Part shown: positions 63,947 to 64,000 of the stretch, one piece after another | Numbering within the stretch: position 1 is the first letter of the stretch | Layout: every line of letters starts with the position of its first letter | Assembly (NCBI RefSeq): GCF_904067045.1 | Contig: NZ_CAJFDC010000012.1 | Span: 124,001-188,000 of the forward strand | Length of the DNA: 64,000 nt | Origin: Pseudomonas sp. FEN | GTDB lineage: Bacteria; Pseudomonadota; Gammaproteobacteria; Pseudomonadales; Pseudomonadaceae | Direction: 5' to 3' | Notes under the pieces: generated by a model | What the model was told of the DNA's origin: nothing | The model's database searches: none | The model's input: the letters and a program-made list of their open reading frames with translations, nothing else | Position numbers and translations under genes: made by a program

Positions 63947-64000
63947 ATGCCGAATCATTCCATTAACGGCAAAGTCGTACTGATCGCCGGAGGCGCGAAA
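63947..64000 (+). CDS. SDR family oxidoreductase, N-terminus only
   Basis: Eighteen codons are visible before the window ends: MPNHSINGKVVLIAGGAK. The segment GKVVLIAGGAK is the first beta strand and the start of the glycine-rich NAD(P)-binding loop of short-chain dehydrogenases. AAGGAG stands nine bases before the ATG. The substrate cannot be judged. Confidence 0.7.
   Translation, partial: MPNHSINGKVVLIAGGAK

Overview
The window is a chromosome segment of a Pseudomonas, most likely the P. fluorescens lineage. Gene content and order support this: polar flagellar genes flgE-D-C-B / cheR-cheV / flgA-flgM-flgN-ycgR, nrdA behind an RstA/RstB-type two-component system, a class I fumarase beside a GGDEF protein, a glutamine synthetase-like gene, and pstSCAB. 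Coding sequence is GC-rich with dense, overlapping operons, and REP-like palindromes lie between some genes.

Layout. (1) 1-5341: the start of sbcB (minus strand), then the first four genes of an operon (RDD, SpoIIM-like, DUF4129, DUF4350). (2) About 5344-28373: a 23 kb genomic island inserted inside that operon. It begins with four translationally coupled genes, three large tyrosine recombinases and a small helix-turn-helix protein. I recognise this as the ginABCD operon that defines GInt elements (recombinase operon, cargo, short AT-rich 3' end). (3) 28339-30745: the operon resumes with moxR and DUF58. The native moxR start codon appears stranded at 5326, and the first codons of the present moxR appear to come from the island. 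(4) 30771-40575: PilZ protein, lipoprotein, pyruvate kinase, ferredoxin reductase plus diguanylate cyclase, fumarase, phosphopantetheinyl transferase, RstB/RstA-type pair. (5) 40576-44214: nrdA behind a promoter with two DnaA boxes and two NrdR boxes; no nrdB follows. (6) 44401-52045: flagellar and chemotaxis genes. (7) 52112-57294: MFS transporter, glutamine synthetase-like enzyme, histidine kinase and TPR response regulator. (8) 58101-63705: chemoreceptor and pstSCAB; a partial SDR gene closes the window.

The island cargo looks like a defence island. The most interesting part is a minus-strand three-gene operon (17268 to 11898): a radical SAM enzyme, a 135-residue protein of unknown function, and a 1344-residue STAND-type NTPase with an N-terminal PD-(D/E)xK nuclease-like domain. 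The genes overlap by 4 bp and are separated by 14 bp, which suggests one functional unit. I do not recognise it as a named antiphage system. Around it are a zinc-ribbon protein with an HEPN Rx4H motif, a Rad50-like ATPase with a zinc-hook CxxC, a membrane-anchored coiled-coil protein and an abortive-infection (Abi C-terminal) protein. Decayed pieces are also present: an IS66 fragment, a truncated NYN gene, and the 5' end of a group II intron sitting directly behind a terminator.

All calls come from reading the sequence and recalled family knowledge; no search was run. Island functions are inferences from motifs and context.
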